DNA of 64,000 nucleotides from Hydractinia symbiolongicarpus (taxonomy: Eukaryota > Cnidaria > Hydrozoa > Anthoathecata > Hydractiniidae): positions 38,485,828-38,549,827 of the forward strand of contig NC_079876.1 in the NCBI RefSeq assembly GCF_029227915.1, given 5' to 3'. Made by a program: the position numbers and the translations under genes. Within the stretch, counting starts at the first letter, position 1; each line of letters opens with the position of its first letter. This document shows, one piece after another, positions 13,315-23,398 of this stretch. Below the pieces are notes generated by a model, which did no database searches, was not told where the DNA came from, and worked only from the letters and a program-made list of their open reading frames with translations.

Positions 13315-14714
13315 AAACCACTTTCATTAAGCGTCTCATCAAAAATGAAAACATTTCTGAAAACTACAAGTCTCATGCGTTTTAGTGGTGAAAAAATACT
13401 TTAAAAAATCGTTCGGGAAATGAGTTTACTCCCTGGGTACTTTCTTTGTAAACTTTTGACTATGCGGCCGAGTCGGGATTTACGGGAAATCGCGGGTTTT
13501 TGTTTGCCGGCGATAAAACTTCTTTTATTCAGCGTCTCATCAAAAATGAAAACATTTTTGAAAACTACAAGTCTCATGCGTTATAGTGGTGAAAAAATAA
13601 ATTAAAAAATCGTTCGGAAAATGAGTTTACTCCCTGGGTACTTTCTTTGTATACTTTTGACTATACGGGCCAAGCCCAGGATTTAGGGGAAATCGCGGGT
13701 TTTCGTTTGCCGGCGATTAAACTTCTTTTATTCAGCGTCTCATCAAAAATGAAAACAAATTTTAAAACGGCTAGTCTCATGCGTTTTAGTGGTGAAAAAA
13801 TAATTTAAAAAATGGTTCGTGAAATCTGTTTACTTCCTGGGTACTTTCTTTGTATACTTTTGACTATACGGGTCGAGTCCGGGATTTACGGGAAGTCGCG
13901 GCTTTTCGTTTGCCGGCGATTAAACTTCTTTTAATCAGCGTCTCATCAAAAATGAAAACATTTTTAAAAACTACAAGTCTCATGGGCTTTAGTGGTGAAA
14001 TAATAATTTAAAAAATCGTTTGGGAAATGAGTTTACTCCCTGGGTACTTTCTTTTTATACTTTTGACTATACGGGCCGAGTCCGGGATTTACGGGAAATC
14101 GCAGGTTTTCGTTTGCCGGCGATTAAACTTCTTTTATTCAGCGTCTCATCAAAAATGAAAACATTTTTAAAAACTACAAGTCTCATGGGCTTTAGTGGTG
14201 AAATAATAATTTAAAAAATCGTTTGGGAAATGAGTTTACTCCCTGGGTACTTTCTTTTTATACTTTTGACTATACGGGCCGAGTCCGGGATTTACGGGAA
14301 ATCGCAGGTTTTCGTTTGCCGGCGATTAAACTTCTTTTATTCAGCGTCTCATCAAAAATGAAAACATTTTTGAAAACTACAAGTCTCACGCGTTTTAGTG
14401 GTGAAAAAATACTTTAAAAAATCGTTCGGGAAATGAGTTTACTCCCTGGGTACTTTCTTTGTAAACTTTTGACTATACGGCCGAGTCGGGATTTACGGGA
14501 AATCGCAGGTTTTCGTTTGCCGGCGATTAAACTTCTTTTATTCAGCGTCTCATCAAAAATGAAAACATTTTTGAAAACTACAAGTCTCATGCGTTATAGT
14601 GCTGAAAAAATAAATTAAAAAATCGTTCGTGAAATCTGTTTACTTCCTGGGTACTTTCTTTGTATACTTTTGACTATACGGGCCGAGTCCGGGATTTACG
14701 GGAAGTCGCGGCTT

Positions 14715-15600
14715 TTCGTTTGCCGGCGATTAAACTTCTTTTAATCAGCGTCTCATCAAAAATGAAAACATTTTTAAAAACTACAAGTCTCATGGGCTTT
14801 AGTGGTGAAATAATAATTTAAAAAATCGTTTGGGAAATGAGTTTACTCCCTGGGTACTTTCTTTGTATACTTTTGACTATACGGGCCGAGTCCGGGATTT
14901 ACGGGAAATCGCAGGTTTTCGTTTGCCGGCGATTAAACTTCTTTTATTCAGCGTCTCATCAAAAATGAAAACATTTTTGAAAACTACAAGTCTCACGCGT
15001 TTTAGTGGTGAAAAAATAAATTAAAAAATCGTTCGGGAAATGAGTTTACTCACATGGTACTTTTTTTGTATACATTCGACTATACGGGCCAAGCCCGGGA
15101 TTTACGGGAAATCGCGGGTTTTCGTTTGCCGGCGATTAAACCTCTTTCATTAAGAGTCTCATCAAAAATGAAAGCAATTTTGAAAATACAAGTCTCATGC
15201 GTTTTAGTGGTGAAAAAATACTTTAAAAAATCGTTCGGGAAATGAGTTTACTCCCTGGGTACTTTCTTTGTAAACTTTTGACTATACGGCCGAGTCGGGA
15301 TTTACGGGAAATCGCAGGTTTTCGTTTGCCGGCGATTAAACTTCTTTTATTCAGCGTCTCATCAAAAATGAAAACATTTTTGAAAACTACTAGTCTCATG
15401 CGTTTTAGTGGTGAAAATATAATTTAAAAAATCGTTCGGGAAATGAGTTTACTTCCTGGGTACTTTCTTTGTATACTTTTGACTATACGGGCCGAGTCCG
15501 GGATTTACGGGAAGTCGCGGGTTTTCGTTTGCCGGCGAATAAACTTCTTTTATTCAGCGTCTCATCAAAAATGAAAACATTTTTAAAAACTACAAGTCTC
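14715..15600. repeat. Trimer A-G-E plus flank, copied at 20,365-21,250
   Basis: This stretch holds an A-G-E trimer (14,829-15,434) followed by an F-like monomer. It matches 20,365-21,250 at a spacing of 5,650 bp. The match includes the TTTTAATCAGCG tail before the trimer and GTGAAAATATAATTT at its end. One copy-specific change is AAGAGTCTC here against AAGCGTCTC downstream. Confidence 0.8.
14829..15434. repeat. A-G-E trimer module (606 bp)
   Basis: A (203 bp, ends CACGCG) + G (202 bp, CACATGGTAC, GAAAATACAAG) + E (201 bp, TTGTAAAC, CGGCCGAGTCGGG). This is the first full example of the module in the window. Confidence 0.85.
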
Positions 15601-16323
15601 ATGCGTTTTAGAGGTGAAAAGATAATTTAAAAATTGTTTTGGAAATGAGTTTACTCACAGGGTACTTTCTTTGTATACATTCGACTATACGGGCCAAGCC
15701 CTTGATTTACGGGAAATCGCGGGTTTTCCTTTGCCGGCGATTAAACCACTTTCATTAAGCGTCTCATCAAAAATGAAAACATTTCTGAAAACTACAAGTC
15801 TCATGCGTTTTAGTGGTGAAAAGATAATTTAAAAAATCGTTTTGGAAATGAGTTTACTCACAGGGTACTTTCTTTGTATACATTCGACTATACGGGCCAA
15901 GCCCTTGATTTACGGGAAATCGCGGGTTTTCCTTTGCCGGCGATTAAACCACTTTCATTAAGCGTCTCATCAAAAATGAAAACATTTCTGAAAACTACAA
16001 GTCTCATGGGCTTTAGTGGTGAAATAATAATTTAAAAAATCGTTTGGGAAATGAGTTTACTCCCTGGGTACTTTCTTTGTATACTTTTGACTATACGGGC
16101 CGAGTCCGGGATTTACGGGAAATCGCAGGTTTTCGTTTGCCGGCGATTAAACTGCTTTTATTCAGCGTCTCATCAAAAATGAAATCATTTTTGAAAACTA
16201 CAAGTCTTATGCGTTTTAGTGGTGAAAAAATAATTTAAAAAATCGTTCTGGAAATTAGTTTACTTACAGGGTACTTTCTTTGTATACATTCGACTATACG
16301 GGCCAAGCCCGGGATTTACGGGA

Positions 16324-16351
16324 AATCGCCGGTTTTGTTTTGCCGGCGATT
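16324..16351. repeat. Perfect 9-bp inverted repeat
   Basis: Same dyad, with the TTTTGTTTTG loop. Confidence 0.85.
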
Positions 16352-16650
16352 AAACCACTTTCATTAAGCGTCTCATCAAAAATGAAAATATTTCTGAAAA
16401 CTACAAGTCTCATGCGTTTTAGTGGTGAAAAAATACTTTAAAAAATCGTTCGGGAAATGAGTTTACTCCCTGGGTACTTTCTTTGTAAACTTTTGACTAT
16501 GCGGCCGAGTCGGGATTTACGGGAAATCGCGGGTTTTTGTTTGCCGGCGATAAAACTTCTTTTATTCAGCGTCTCATCAAAAATGAAAATATTTTTGAAA
16601 ACTACAAGTCTCATGCGTTATAGTGGTGAAAAAATAAATTAAAAAATCGT

Positions 16651-16834
16651 TCGGAAAATGAGTTTACTCCCTGGGTACTTTCTTTGTATACTTTTGACTA
16701 TACGGGCCAAGCCCAGGATTTACGGGAAATCGCGGGTTTTCGTTTGCCGGCGATTAAACTTCTTTTATTCAGCGTCTCATCAAAACTACAAGTCTCATGG
16801 GCTTTAGTGGTGAAATAATAATTTAAAAAATCGT
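16651..16834. repeat. Shortened monomer, 184 bp (19-bp deletion)
   Basis: The monomer reads TCATCAAAACTACAAG at about 16,777-16,792, where neighbours have the AAAATGAAAAC and CATTTTTAAAAAC segments between CATC and TACAAG. Nineteen bases are missing. The ends of the missing piece fall in short AAAA runs, so slippage or microhomology-mediated loss is a natural explanation. I saw no other monomer this short in the window. Confidence 0.9.
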
Positions 16835-17839
16835 TTGGGAAATGAGTTTACTCCCTGGGTACTTTCTTTGTATACTTTTGACTATACGGGCCGAGTCCGG
16901 GATTTACGGGAAATCGCAGGTTTTCGTTTGCCGGCGATTAAACTTCTTTTATTCAGCGTCTCATCAAAAATGAAAACATTTTTGAAAACTACTAGTCTCA
17001 TGCGTTTTAGTGGTGAAAATATAATTTAAAAAATCGTTCGGGAAATGAGTTTACTTCCTGGGTACTTTCTTTGTATACTTTTGACTATACGGGCCGAGTC
17101 CGGGATTTACGGGAAGTCGCGGGTTTTCGTTTGCCGGCGAATAAACTTCTTTTATTCAGCGTCTCATCAAAAATGAAAACATTTTTAAAAACTACAAGTC
17201 CCATGGGCTTAAATGGTGAAATAATAATTTAAAAAATTGTTTGGGAAATGAGTTTACTCCCTGGGTACTTTCTTTGTATACTTTTGACTATACGGGCCGA
17301 GTCCGGGATTTACGGGAAATCGCAGGTTTTCGTTTGCCGGCGATTAAACTTCTTTTAAACAACGTCTCATCAAAAATGAAAACATTTTTGAAAACTACAA
17401 GTCTCATGCGTTTTAGTGGTGAAAAGATAATTTAAAAAATCGTTTTGGAAATGAGTTTACTCACAGGGTACTTTCTTTGTATACATTTGACTATACGGGC
17501 CAAGCCCTTGATTTACGGGAAATCGCGGGTTTTCCTTTGCCGGCGATTAAACTTCTTTTATTCAGCGTCTCATCAAAAATGAAAACATTTTTAAAAACTA
17601 CAAGTCTCATGCGTTTTAGTGGTGAAAAGATAATTTAAAAATTGTTTTGGAAATGAGTTTACTCACAGGGTACTTTCTTTGTATACATTCGACTATACGG
17701 GCCAAGCCCTTGATTTACGGGAAATCGCGGGTTTTCCTTTGCCGGCGATTAAACCACTTTCATTAAGCGTCTCATCAAAAATGAAAACATTTCTGAAAAC
17801 TACAAGTCTCATGCGTTTTAGTGGTGAAAAGATAATTTA

Positions 17840-19475
17840 AAAAATCGTTTTGGAAATGAGTTTACTCACAGGGTACTTTCTTTGTATACATTCGACTATA
17901 CGGGCCAAGCCCTTGATTTACGGGAAATCGCGGGTTTTCCTTTGCCGGCGATTAAACCACTTTCATTAAGCGTCTCATCAAAAATGAAAACATTTCTGAA
18001 AACTACAAGTCTCATGGGCTTTAGTGGTGAAATAATAATTTAAAAAATCGTTTGGGAAATGAGTTTACTTCCTGGGTACTTTCTTTGTATACTTTTGACT
18101 ATACGGGCCAAGCCCGGGATTTACGGGAAATGGCGGGTTTTCCTTTGCCGGTGATTAAACTTCTTTTATTCAGCGTCTCATCAAAAATGAAAACATTTTT
18201 AAAAGCTACAAGTCTCATGGGCTTTAGTGGTGAAATAATAATTTAAAAAATCGTTCGGGAAATGAGTTTACACCCCGGGTACTTTCTTTGTATACTTTTG
18301 ACTATACGGCCGAGTCGGGAGTTACGGGAAATCGCGGGTTTTCGTTTGCCGGCGATTAAACTTCTTTTATTCAGCGTCTCATCAAAAATGAAAACATTTT
18401 TGAAAACTACAAGTCTCATGCGTTTTAGTGGTGAAAAGATAATTTAAAAATTGTTTTGGAAATGAGTTTACTCACAGGGTACTTTCTTTGTATACATTCG
18501 ACTATACGGGCCAAGCCCTTGATTTATGGGAAATCGCGGGTTTTCCTTTGCCGGCGATTAAACCACTTTCATTAAGCGTCTCATCAAAAATGAAAACATT
18601 TCTGAAAACTACAAGTCTCATGCGTTTTAGTGGTGAAAAGATAATTTAAAAAATCGTTTTGGAAATGAGTTTACTCACAGGGTACTTTCTTTGTATACAT
18701 TCGACTATACGGGCCAAGCCCTTGATTTACGGGAAATCGCAGGTTTTCCTTTGCCGGCGATTAAACCACTTTCATTAAGCGTCTCATCAAAAATGAAAAC
18801 ATTTCTGAAAACTACAAGTCTCATGGGCTTTAGTGGTGAAATAATAATTTAAAAAATCGTTTGGGAAATGAGTTTACTCCCTGGGTACTTTCTTTGTATA
18901 CTTTTGACTATACGGGCCGAGTCCGGGATTTACGGGAAATCGCAGGTTTTCGTTTGCCGGCGATTAAACTGCTTTTATTCAGCGTCTCATCAAAAATGAA
19001 ATCATTTTTGAAAACTACAAGTCTTATGCGTTTTAGTGGTGAAAAAATAATTTAAAAAATCGTTCTGGAAATTAGTTTACTTACAGGGTACTTTCTTTGT
19101 ATACATTCGACTATACGGGCCAAGCCCGGGATTTACGGGAAATCGCCGGTTTTGTTTTGCCGGCGATTAAACCACTTTCATTAAGCGTCTCATCAAAAAT
19201 GAAAATATTTCTGAAAACTACAAGTCTCATGCGTTTTAGTGGTGAAAAAATACTTTAAAAAATCGTTCGGGAAATGAGTTTACTCCCTGGGTACTTTCTT
19301 TGTAAACTTTTGACTATGCGGCCGAGTCGGGATTTACGGGAAATCGCGGGTTTTTGTTTGCCGGCGATAAAACTTCTTTTATTCAGCGTCTCATCAAAAA
19401 TGAAAACATTTTTGAAAACTACAAGTCTCATGCGTTATAGTGGTGAAAAAATAAATTAAAAAATCGTTCGGAAAA
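17840..19475. repeat. Copy of 9,556-11,190, 41 monomers away
   Basis: The order B, A variant (TGGCGGGTTTTCC, GCCGGTGATT), D, B with AAAAATTG, B, A, C-variant with the perfect dyad, E matches 9,556-11,190 at 8,284 bp. After 19,475 the sequence instead follows 13,621 onward (GTTCGGAAAATGAG), so the segment is a mosaic of two upstream sources. Small differences such as GATTTATGGG at about 18,523 are private to this copy. Confidence 0.8.
19141..19168. repeat. Perfect 9-bp inverted repeat
   Basis: Same dyad; counterpart of 16,324 at 2,817 bp. Confidence 0.85.
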
Positions 19476-20278
19476 TGAGTTTACTCCCTGGGTACTTTCT
19501 TTGTATACTTTTGACTATACGGGCCAAGCCCAGGATTTACGGGAAATCGCGGGTTTTCGTTTGCCGGCGATTAAACTTCTTTTATTCAGCGTCTCATCAA
19601 AAATGAAAACAAATTTTAAAACGGCTAGTCTCATGCGTTTTAGTGGTGAAAAAATAATTTAAAAAATGGTTCGTGAAATCTGTTTACTTCCTGGGTACTT
19701 TCTTTGTATACTTTTGACTATACGGGTCGAGTCCGGGATTTACGGGAAGTCGCGGCTTTTCGTTTGCCGGCGATTAAACTTCTTTTAATCAGCGTCTCAT
19801 CAAAAATGAAAACATTTTTAAAAACTACAAGTCTCATGGGCTTTAGTGGTGAAATAATAATTTAAAAAATCGTTTGGGAAATGAGTTTACTCCCTGGGTA
19901 CTTTCTTTTTATACTTTTGACTATACGGGCCGAGTCCGGGATTTACGGGAAATCGCAGGTTTTCGTTTGCCGGCGATTAAACTTCTTTTATTCAGCGTCT
20001 CATCAAAAATGAAAACATTTTTGAAAACTATAAGTCTCACGCGTTTTAGTGGTGAAAAAATAAATTAAAAAATCGTTCGGGAAATGAGTTTACTCACATG
20101 GTACTTTTTTTGTATACATTCGACTATACGGGCCAAGCCCGGGATTTACGGGAAATCGCGGGTTTTCGTTTGCCGGCGATTAAACCTCTTTCATTAAGCG
20201 TCTCATCAAAAATGAAAGCAATTTTGAAAATACAAGTCTCATGCGTTTTAGTGGTGAAAAAATACTTTAAAAAATCGT

Positions 20279-20479
20279 TCGGGAAATGAGTTTACTCCCT
20301 GGGTACTTTCTTTGTAAACTTTTGACTATACGGCCGAGTCAGGATTTACGGGAAATCGCAGGTTTTCGTTTGCCGGCGATTAAACTTCTTTTAATCAGCG
20401 TCTCATCAAAAATGAAAACATTTTTAAAAACTACAAGTCTCATGGGCTTTAGTGGTGAAATAATAATTTAAAAAATCGT
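20279..20479. repeat. Hybrid monomer: E left half, F right half
   Basis: The left part has the E marks TTGTAAAC and CGGCCGAGTC and the 2-bp-shorter core. The right part has TTTTAATCAGCG, AACATTTTTAAAAAC and CATGGGCTTTAG, which elsewhere follow F monomers (for example 14,742-14,820). The switch lies at about 20,365-20,385 in TTTCGTTTGCCGGCGATT, identical in both types. This is what an exchange between out-of-register monomers leaves. Confidence 0.8.
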
Positions 20480-21084
20480 TTGGGAAATGAGTTTACTCCC
20501 TGGGTACTTTCTTTGTATACTTTTGACTATACGGGCCGAGTCCGGGATTTACGGGAAATCGCAGGTTTTCGTTTGCCGGCGATTAAACTTCTTTTATTCA
20601 GCGTCTCATCAAAAATGAAAACATTTTTGAAAACTACAAGTCTCACGCGTTTTAGTGGTGAAAAAATAAATTAAAAAATCGTTCGGGAAATGAGTTTACT
20701 CACATGGTACTTTTTTTGTATACATTCGACTATACGGGCCAAGCCCGGGATTTACGGGAAATCGCGGGTTTTCGTTTGCCGGCGATTAAACCTCTTTCAT
20801 TAAGCGTCTCATCAAAAATGAAAGCAATTTTGAAAATACAAGTCTCATGCGTTTTAGTGGTGAAAAAATACTTTAAAAAATCGTTCGGGAAATGAGTTTA
20901 CTTCCTGGGTACTTTCTTTGTAAACTTTTGACTATACGGCCGAGTCGGGATTTACGGGAAATCGCACGTTTTCGTTTGCCGGCGATTAAACTTCTTTTAT
21001 TCAGCGTCTCATCAAAAATGAAAACATTTTTGAAAACTACTAGTCTCATGCGTTTTAGTGGTGAAAATATAATTTAAAAAATCG
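20479..21084. repeat. A-G-E trimer module
   Basis: Same order and marks; the E monomer has CTTCCTGGG and ATCGCACG. An incomplete relative (19,873-20,478) precedes it. Confidence 0.85.
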
Positions 21085-22705
21085 TTCGGGAAATGAGTTT
21101 ACTTCCTGGGTACTTTCTTTGTATACTTTTGACTATACGGGCCGAGTCCGGGATTTACGGGAAGTCGCGGGTTTTCGTTTGCCGGCGAATAAACTTCTTT
21201 TATTCAGCGTCTCATCAAAAATGAAAACATTTTTAAAAACTACAAGTCCCATGGGCTTAAATGGTGAAATAATAATTTAAAAAATTGTTTGGGAAATGAG
21301 TTTACTCCCTGGGTACTTTCTTTGTATACTTTTGACTATACGGGCCGAGTCCGGGATTTACGGGAAATCGCAGGTTTTCGTTTGCCGGCGATTAAACTTC
21401 TTTTAAACAGCGTCTCATCAAAAATGAAAACATTTTTGAAAACTACAAGTCTCATGCGTTTTAGTGGTGAAAAGATAATTTAAAAAATCGTTTTGGAAAT
21501 GAGTTTACTCACAGGGTACTTTCTTTGTATACATTCGACTATACGGGCCAAGCCCTTGATTTACGGGAAATCGCGGGTTTTCCTTTGCCGGCGATTAAAC
21601 TTCTTTTATTCAGCGTCTCATCAAAAATGAAAACATTTTTAAAAACTACAAGTCTCATGGGCTTAAATGGTGAAATAATAATTTAAAAAATTGTTTGGGA
21701 AATGAGTTTACTCCCTGGGTACTTTCTTTGTATACTTTTGACTATACGGGCCGAGTCCGGGATTTACGGGAAATCGCATGTTTTCGTTTGCCGGCGATTA
21801 AACTTCTTTTAAACAGCGTCTCATCAAAAATGAAAACATTTTTGAAAACTACAAGTCTCATGCGTTTTAGTGGTGAAAAGATAATTTAAAAAATCGTTTT
21901 GGAAATGAGTTTACTCACAGGGTACTTTCTTTGTATACATTCGACTATACGGGCCAAGCCCTTGATTTACGGGAAATCGCGGGTTTTCCTTTGCCGGCGA
22001 TTAAACCACTTTCATTAAGCGTCTCATCAAAAATGAAAACATTTCTGAAAACTACAAGTCTCATGGGCTTTAGTGGTGAAATAATAATTTAAAAAATCGT
22101 TTGGGAAATAAGTTTACTCCCTGGGTACTTTCTTTGTATACTTTTGACTATACGGGCCGAGTCCGGGATTTACGGGAAATCGCAGGTTTTCGTTTGCCGG
22201 CGATTAAACTTCTTTTATTCAGCGTCTCATCAAAAATGAAAACATTTTTGAAAACTACAAGTCTCACGCGTTTTAGTGGTGAAAAAATAAATTAAAAAAT
22301 CGTTCGGGAAATGAGTTTACTCACATGGTACTTTTTTTGTATACATTCGACTATACGGGCCAAGCCCGGGATTTACGGGAAATCGCGGGTTTTCGTTTTC
22401 CGGCGATTAAACCTCTTTCATTAAGCGTCTCATCAAAAATGAAAGCAATTTTGAAAATACAAGTCTCATGCGTTTTAGTGGTGAAAAAATACTTTAAAAA
22501 ATCGTTCGGGAAATGAGTTTACTCCCTGGGTACTTTCTTTGTAAACTTTTGACTATACGGCCGAGTCGGGATTTACGGGAAATCGCAGGTTTTCGTTTGC
22601 CGGCGATTAAACTTCTTTTATTCAGCGTCTCATCAAAAATGAAAACATTTTTGAAAACTACAAGTCTCATGCGTTATAGTGGTGAAATAATAATTTAAAA
22701 AATCG

Positions 22706-22908
22706 TTTGGGAAATGAGTTTACTCCCTGGGTACTTTCTTTGTATACTTTTGACTATACGGGCCGAGTCCGGGATTTACGGGAAATCGCAGGTTTTCGTT
22801 TGCCGGCGATTAAACTTCTTTTATTCAGCGTCTCATCAAAAATGAAAACATTTTTGAAAACTACAAGTCTCACGCGTTTTAGTGGTGAAAAAATAAATTA
22901 AAAAATCG
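22706..22908 (+). repeat. Reference monomer (type A, 203 bp)
   Basis: A full-length copy used here to fix offsets 1-203. Offset 1 is the first T of TTTGGGAAAT. CTCCCTGGG lies at about 18-26 and GTATAC at about 37-42. GGG runs start at 55, 66 and 75; the fourth (85) is AGG in this type. AATCGC is at 79-84 and GCCGGCGATT at 97-106. TTCTTTTATT is at 111-120, GCGTCTCATC at 123-132 and AAAAATGAAAAC at 133-144. The A/T-rich tail runs through AATTTAAAAAATCG to 203. In the common allele I count 11 CpG against about 7 expected from base composition. This copy carries CACGCG at offsets 166-171, where most copies have CATGCG. Confidence 0.9.
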
Positions 22909-23365
22909 TTCGGGAAATGAGTTTACTCACATGGTACTTTTTTTGTATACATTCGACTATACGGGCCAAGCCCGGGATTTACGGGAAATCGCGGGTTTTC
23001 GTTTGCCGGCGATTAAACCTCTTTCATTAAGCGTCTCATCAAAAATGAAAGCAATTTTGAAAATACAAGTCTCATGCGTTTTAGTGGTGAAAAAATACTT
23101 TAAAAAATCGTTCGGGAAATGAGTTTACTCCCTGGGTACTTTCTTTGTAAACTTTTGACTATACGGCCGAGTCGGGATTTACGGGAAATCGCAGGTTTTC
23201 GTTTGCCGGCGATTAAACTTCTTTTATTCAGCGTCTCATCAAAAATGAAAACATTTTTGAAAACTACAAGTCTCATGCGTTATAGTGGTGAAAAAATAAA
23301 TTAAAAAATCGTTCGGGAAATGAGTTTACTCCCTGGGTACTTTCTTTGTATACTTTTGACTATAC

Positions 23366-23398
23366 GGGCCAAGCCCGGGATTTACGGGAAATCGCGGG
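23366..23398 (+). other. Four phased GGG runs (G-quadruplex-type motif)
   Basis: GGG at 23,366, 23,377, 23,386 and 23,396 with gaps of 8, 6 and 7. The typical A monomer lacks the fourth run (CGCAGG), B lacks the second (CCCTTGATT) and D/E lack the first (CGGCC). Confidence 0.6.

Larger units (their letters stand above)
10371..14808. repeat. HOR: 12-mer (2,430 bp) in tandem, second copy short by one dimer
   Basis: Copy 1 is 10,371-12,800. Copy 2 is 12,801-14,808. The left parts match at a spacing of 2,430 bp and the right parts at 2,026 bp. The difference is exactly one 404-bp dimer, present twice in copy 1 (about 10,787-11,190 and 11,191-11,594) and once in copy 2 (13,217-13,620). The dimer carries the perfect AATCGCCGG/CCGGCGATT dyad and the TTGTAAAC E monomer with CTATGCGGCC. 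Other shared marks are AAATTTTAAAACGGC, CTTTTTATAC and AGTGCTGAAAA. Confidence 0.85.
15600..17839. repeat. Mixed block including a 184-bp deleted monomer
   Basis: Positions 15,600 to about 16,740 match 18,417 to about 19,557 at 2,817 bp spacing (14 monomers). Positions 16,920-17,608 match 20,968-21,656 at 4,048 bp (20 monomers), including the CCCATGGGCTTAAATGG mark. The block starts with an unusual AGAGGTGAA in place of AGTGGTGAA at 15,609. No gene. Confidence 0.75.
19475..21587. repeat. Mosaic block: F, A, G, E monomers
   Basis: 19,475 to about 20,025 follows 13,621 to about 14,171. An A-G-E-like trimer (19,873-20,478) ends in a hybrid E/F monomer, and a normal trimer follows (20,479-21,084). 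Then come F-type and A-type monomers with TTAAATGG tails, including a 406-bp dimer spacing (21,289 and 21,695). No gene. Confidence 0.75.
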
